Positions 13,708 through 16,604 of a stretch of 16,604 bases of DNA are shown one piece after another (position 1 is the first letter of the stretch; every line of letters starts with the position of its first letter). Under the pieces are notes generated by a model. The model searched no databases, had not been told where the DNA came from, and saw only the letters and a program-made list of their open reading frames with translations. This stretch comes from Candidatus Bathyarchaeota archaeon (lineage in GTDB: Archaea > Thermoproteota > Bathyarchaeia > 40CM-2-53-6 > RBG-13-38-9): positions 1 through 16,604 of the forward strand of contig DAOUZW010000009.1 in assembly GCA_030671315.1 (NCBI GenBank). The letters run 5' to 3'. A program made the position numbers and the translations under genes.

Positions 13708-15661
13708 ACCACGAGTAGGTGTCTATGTCTGTCATTGTGGTACGAATATAGCTGGAGTCGTCAACGTTGAGGATGTTACAAAATATGTTGAGAAACTTCC
13801 CAATGTGGTGACAGCAAAACACTATGTGTATATGTGCTCACAACCCGGACAAGTTTTAATCAAGAACGATATAAAAGAATTAAACCTAAATCGAATAATA
13901 GTGGCCTCTTGTTCCCCAAGGATGCATGAACCAACATACCAAACGGCTCTAGAGGAAGCTGGTATTAACCCATTCTTTTTTGAGATGGCAAACATAAGGG
14001 AACATGTATCTTGGGCTCACATTAACGAACCTGAGAGAGCCACTGAAAAGGCAAAAGATCTTATCAGGATGGCTATTGCTCGCGCTTGTCTACTCGAACC
14101 CATCTCGAAGATGGAGGTCAACGTTACAGAGAAAGCTCTTGTCCTCGGTGCAGGTGTAGCAGGAATTACAGCTGCCTATGACTTAGCTCAAATGGGATTT
14201 GAAGTATATCTGGTGGAAAAAGAGTCTCATGTTGGGGGCCATCTAGCCCTTCTTAATCAGCTATCCCGGAGTAGAGACGCATCGGAAATTCTTACATCTC
14301 TTACACAAAAGCTTTCTACACCTAAAATAAAACTTCTTAACAACTCTGAAGTCGTTGAATTTACTGGTTATGTTGGCAATTTTAAGGCGAAAATCGTTCA
14401 AAAACCGCGATATGTAAATGCAAAATGTGATCTCTGTGGAAAATGTGAGGACGTCTGTCCTATTAATCTTCCAAATCGGTTGAACTTTGGTCTCAACCAA
14501 AGAAAAGCTATCCACCTACCTCTTCCAAACAGTTATCCCCCAATATATGTTGTCGATAAGGAAAACTGTAACGGTTGCGGGAATTGTTTGAAGATCTGTG
14601 AAAATGGAGCTATCAACCTCAACGACAAACCCTTAGAGATCGATGTAGATGTGGGCATGGTTATCGTAACAACAGGATTTGAACCATACAAACCAGACGG
14701 AGAGTTTGGGTACGGAAAATATAAAGATGTAATCACACAACTAACTCTCGAGAGAATACTGAGTAAAAATGGTCCAAGTAAGGGTGAATTAGTTACACCT
14801 TCCAATGGTAAATCGCCTAAAAATATAGCCTTTATCATGTGCGTGGGTTCTAGACAGGAAAGTTGTGATAATCAAACTATCAAACCAATAAATGCTTATT
14901 GCTCCAGATATTGTTGCTCAAGTACACTCAAGAACGCATTACTAATCAAGCAGAATTCTCCAGAAAGTAATGTTTACGTCATTTACCGGGACATCAGAAC
15001 ATTCGAAAGGGGAAATGAAGAACTCTATAGAAGTTGTAGGGCAAGTGGAATCACATTCATCAGGTTTAAACAGGATGTGCCTCCAACAGTTGAGAAGACA
15101 TCGAATAATCAACTAACTGTCAATGTTAAAGACTACCTTTTCAAAGTGAATATGGAAATAAATGTGGATCTAGTTGTCTTAGTGGAAGGTATGGTCTCGA
15201 GGAATGATACAGATGATGTACGATTTAAATTCAGCATCACCAGATCCGAAGATGGGTTTTTCCAAGAAGCTCATGCTAAGATGAATCCTCTAAACACTTT
15301 CGCCGAGGGCATATTCATTGGAGGAGCATGCCAAGGACCCAAGGATGTTGAAGACACGGTTTTACAGGCTAGCGGAGCTGCCGCAAAAGCAGCGATATTC
15401 CTATGCCGCGGTAAAGTTGTTTTGGATCTTGTAACAGCTACAGTAGATGAAGAGAGATGTACAGGTTGTGCGAAATGCGTCAACGTTTGCCCCTATAAAG
15501 CGATAGAGTTAGATGAGACTAAAGAGCTAGTTCAGGTGATTGAAGTCAAATGTAAGGGATGTGGATCCTGTTCCTCTACATGCCCGATCGGTGCTGTTCA
15601 AGTCAGACATTACAGAGATAAACAAATTCTCGCTATGGTTGAAAATATACTACCATCTTAA
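13700..15661 (+). CDS. hdrA: Divergent HdrA paralogue (HdrA5) lacking the DC-x2-C signature
   Basis: A 653-residue HdrA with all domains but altered key positions. Present: N-domain C11, C13, C46, C71; Rossmann GAGVAG 150-155; inserted ferredoxin C243/246/249/253 and C290/293/296/300; second FAD segment near 536-547; C-terminal ferredoxin C587/590/593/597 and C618/621/624/628. Altered: the fifth N-domain cysteine (REQC in the others) is valine (REHV, residue 103); the LDKTFPTxDCSxC signature is replaced by LNQLSRSRDASEI, with no cysteine; the thioredoxin-domain cluster has a longer loop, C381-x19-C401-x3-C405-C406, with an extra C389. It may have lost one cluster or one electron path while keeping FAD. 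ATG 13700 has GGGGG about 10 nt upstream and overlaps hdrA4 by 8 nt. Followed after 14 nt by mvhD2. Likely forms a heterodimer with HdrA4 or another HdrA. Confidence 0.93.
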   Translation: MIKPRVGVYVCHCGTNIAGVVNVEDVTKYVEKLPNVVTAKHYVYMCSQPGQVLIKNDIKELNLNRIIVASCSPRMHEPTYQTALEEAGINPFFFEMANIREHVSWAHINEPERATEKAKDLIRMAIARACLLEPISKMEVNVTEKALVLGAGVAGITAAYDLAQMGFEVYLVEKESHVGGHLALLNQLSRSRDASEILTSLTQKLSTPKIKLLNNSEVVEFTGYVGNFKAKIVQKPRYVNAKCDLCGKCEDVCPINLPNRLNFGLNQRKAIHLPLPNSYPPIYVVDKENCNGCGNCLKICENGAINLNDKPLEIDVDVGMVIVTTGFEPYKPDGEFGYGKYKDVITQLTLERILSKNGPSKGELVTPSNGKSPKNIAFIMCVGSRQESCDNQTIKPINAYCSRYCCSSTLKNALLIKQNSPESNVYVIYRDIRTFERGNEELYRSCRASGITFIRFKQDVPPTVEKTSNNQLTVNVKDYLFKVNMEINVDLVVLVEGMVSRNDTDDVRFKFSITRSEDGFFQEAHAKMNPLNTFAEGIFIGGACQGPKDVEDTVLQASGAAAKAAIFLCRGKVVLDLVTATVDEERCTGCAKCVNVCPYKAIELDETKELVQVIEVKCKGCGSCSSTCPIGAVQVRHYRDKQILAMVENILPS

Positions 15662-15675
15662 AGAGGCGTATTATC

Positions 15676-16560
15676 ATGAACAAATTTGAACCTACAATAT
15701 TAGCTTTCTGCTGTAACTATTGTGCTTATGCTGCAGCTGACATCGCAGGTGTAAGTCGTATGCAGTACCCCACTAATGTAAGGATTGTTCGACTTCCATG
15801 CTCCGGTAAGGTTGACATTACCTATATCCTCCGGGGGTTTGAGAGTGGAGCCGACGGAGTTATCGTATGTGCCTGCCTTAAAGGTGGTTGCCACTTTGTC
15901 GAAGGCAATCTATTTGCAGAAAATAGGATAAAGTTAACTAAAGATATTCTAGAAGCCATTGGAATAGGTGGTGAGAGATTAGATATGTACTTCATATCTT
16001 CTGCTATGGCTCCTAAATTTGTTGAGGTAGTTAAAGAAGTAACAGAAAAACTTAGAAAGCTTGGACCCGCCCTTCCAAAAAAGATACAGCTGACAAAGCA
16101 AGACCCTGAAGCTAACAAGAGGACTTTCTTGTATAACATGATAAAGAATTTGGCTTTGAGGAGACCTGAGAACGTGATAACTGTACCTGAAGGACTTGAA
16201 GAATTCGGAAAAATAGAATTTAATCCTTCAAAATGTATAGGCTGTAAGAAATGTGAAGAGATATGCCCCGAAAAAGCTATCGATTCCATTAGGGAACTCG
16301 ATCTATCTACAATACTAAAAACTTCAATGGATCAAACGGATGGACGGAGTACAAAACGACAACGTTTATATGAAACTTTGACAAAAATTGCGAGAAAATC
16401 TCCATCAAAACCTATCTCCATTCCCGAAGGTTTTGAAGGATTCTATAAGATGCAGTACGATCCAAAAAAATGTGTATTTTGTGAGAAATGTCGCGATGTC
16501 TGCCTAGAAAAGACTATTAATAGTGTAAAAGAACTAGATCTCTATGCAATTACTGCTTGA
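15676..16560 (+). CDS. mvhD: MvhD domain fused to two tandem one-cluster ferredoxin modules
   Basis: A 294-residue protein. Residues 1-130 form an MvhD domain (CCNYC: C12, C13, C16; SRMQYP 27-32; PCSGK: C42; CACLKGGCHF: C65, C67, C72). Residues 148-214 and 227-292 are two copies of one module: a basic helix, a VPEG/IPEG turn, then CIGCKKCEEICP (C187/190/193/197) or CVFCEKCRDVCL (C266/269/272/276), and a shared end (xxSxxELDLxxI). Each copy has one four-cysteine [4Fe-4S] motif, unlike the usual two-cluster ferredoxin fold. The first part presumably links a donor to HdrA; the repeats would add two clusters as a wire or docking arm. The start at ATG 15676 has GAGG 8-9 nt upstream. This is the last gene in the operon. 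The second module lost the proline after its last cysteine. I do not recognise the module as a named family. Confidence 0.88.
   Translation: MNKFEPTILAFCCNYCAYAAADIAGVSRMQYPTNVRIVRLPCSGKVDITYILRGFESGADGVIVCACLKGGCHFVEGNLFAENRIKLTKDILEAIGIGGERLDMYFISSAMAPKFVEVVKEVTEKLRKLGPALPKKIQLTKQDPEANKRTFLYNMIKNLALRRPENVITVPEGLEEFGKIEFNPSKCIGCKKCEEICPEKAIDSIRELDLSTILKTSMDQTDGRSTKRQRLYETLTKIARKSPSKPISIPEGFEGFYKMQYDPKKCVFCEKCRDVCLEKTINSVKELDLYAITA
16117..16317 (+). repeat. Ferredoxin module, copy 1, of an internal tandem duplication
   Basis: Codes for residues 148-214 of the MvhD2 fusion, KRTFLYNMIKNLALRR through LDLSTIL. Copy 2 starts 79 residues later and follows the same order of elements. Confidence 0.8.
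16354..16551 (+). repeat. Ferredoxin module, copy 2, of an internal tandem duplication
   Basis: Codes for residues 227-292, KRQRLYETLTKIARKS through LDLYAIT. The DNA has diverged well beyond the protein, so the duplication is old. Confidence 0.8.
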
Positions 16561-16604
16561 TAATCTCGAGTTCATCCAGCATATACTATCTGAATAAAAC
16601 ACAT

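Noticed and set aside
670..16560. Assignment to a methanogen
   Set aside because: Hdr and MvhD families also occur in many non-methanogenic archaea and in bacteria, and no methanogenesis-specific gene is seen.

Overview
The window is an archaeal, AT-rich segment almost entirely filled with soluble iron-sulfur flavoprotein genes of the heterodisulfide reductase (Hdr) family. Archaeal origin is inferred from the HdrA/HdrB/HdrC/MvhD/F420-type gene families, BRE/TATA-type promoters, purine-rich ribosome binding sites, GTG/TTG starts, and a divergent Lrp/AsnC-type regulator. The phylum cannot be fixed from this sequence. No mcr, hydrogenase large or small subunit, or membrane Hdr (HdrDE) gene is visible, so methanogenesis or alkane oxidation can be neither claimed nor excluded.

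Layout: (1) 1-288 minus, a truncated Lrp/AsnC regulator, with a 381-bp intergenic region carrying divergent promoters. (2) 670-2625, a full-length HdrA (HdrA1). (3) 2767-3108, a small winged-helix-like protein with its own promoter. (4) 3333-9896, a tightly packed operon hdrC1-hdrB1-hdrA2::mvhD-hdrC2-hdrB2-FrhB/FpoF-like. (5) 10007-16560, a second packed operon hdrA3-mvhD1-hdrA4(short)-hdrA5-mvhD2::ferredoxin repeats. In total there are five HdrA paralogues, two HdrC-HdrB pairs, three MvhD domains and one putative F420-handling flavoprotein.

How they may work together (inference from family knowledge): the FrhB/FpoF-like protein would pass electrons from F420H2, or another donor, to the iron-sulfur chain. 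MvhD domains connect a donor to HdrA. HdrA carries the FAD that bifurcates or confurcates electrons. HdrC wires HdrA to HdrB, which reduces or oxidises a disulfide/dithiol on two noncubane clusters. The C-terminal ferredoxin domains of HdrA would exchange electrons with ferredoxin. The hydrogenase that usually accompanies MvhD is absent from the window.

The most notable signals are: complementary loss of HdrA parts between adjacent paralogues (HdrA4 lacks the N-terminal and C-terminal iron-sulfur domains; HdrA5 keeps these but lacks the DC-x2-C motif and one N-domain cysteine), suggesting obligate HdrA heterodimers; an MvhD protein carrying a tandemly duplicated one-cluster ferredoxin module; and patches of near-identical DNA between otherwise diverged hdrA copies, which look like gene conversion.
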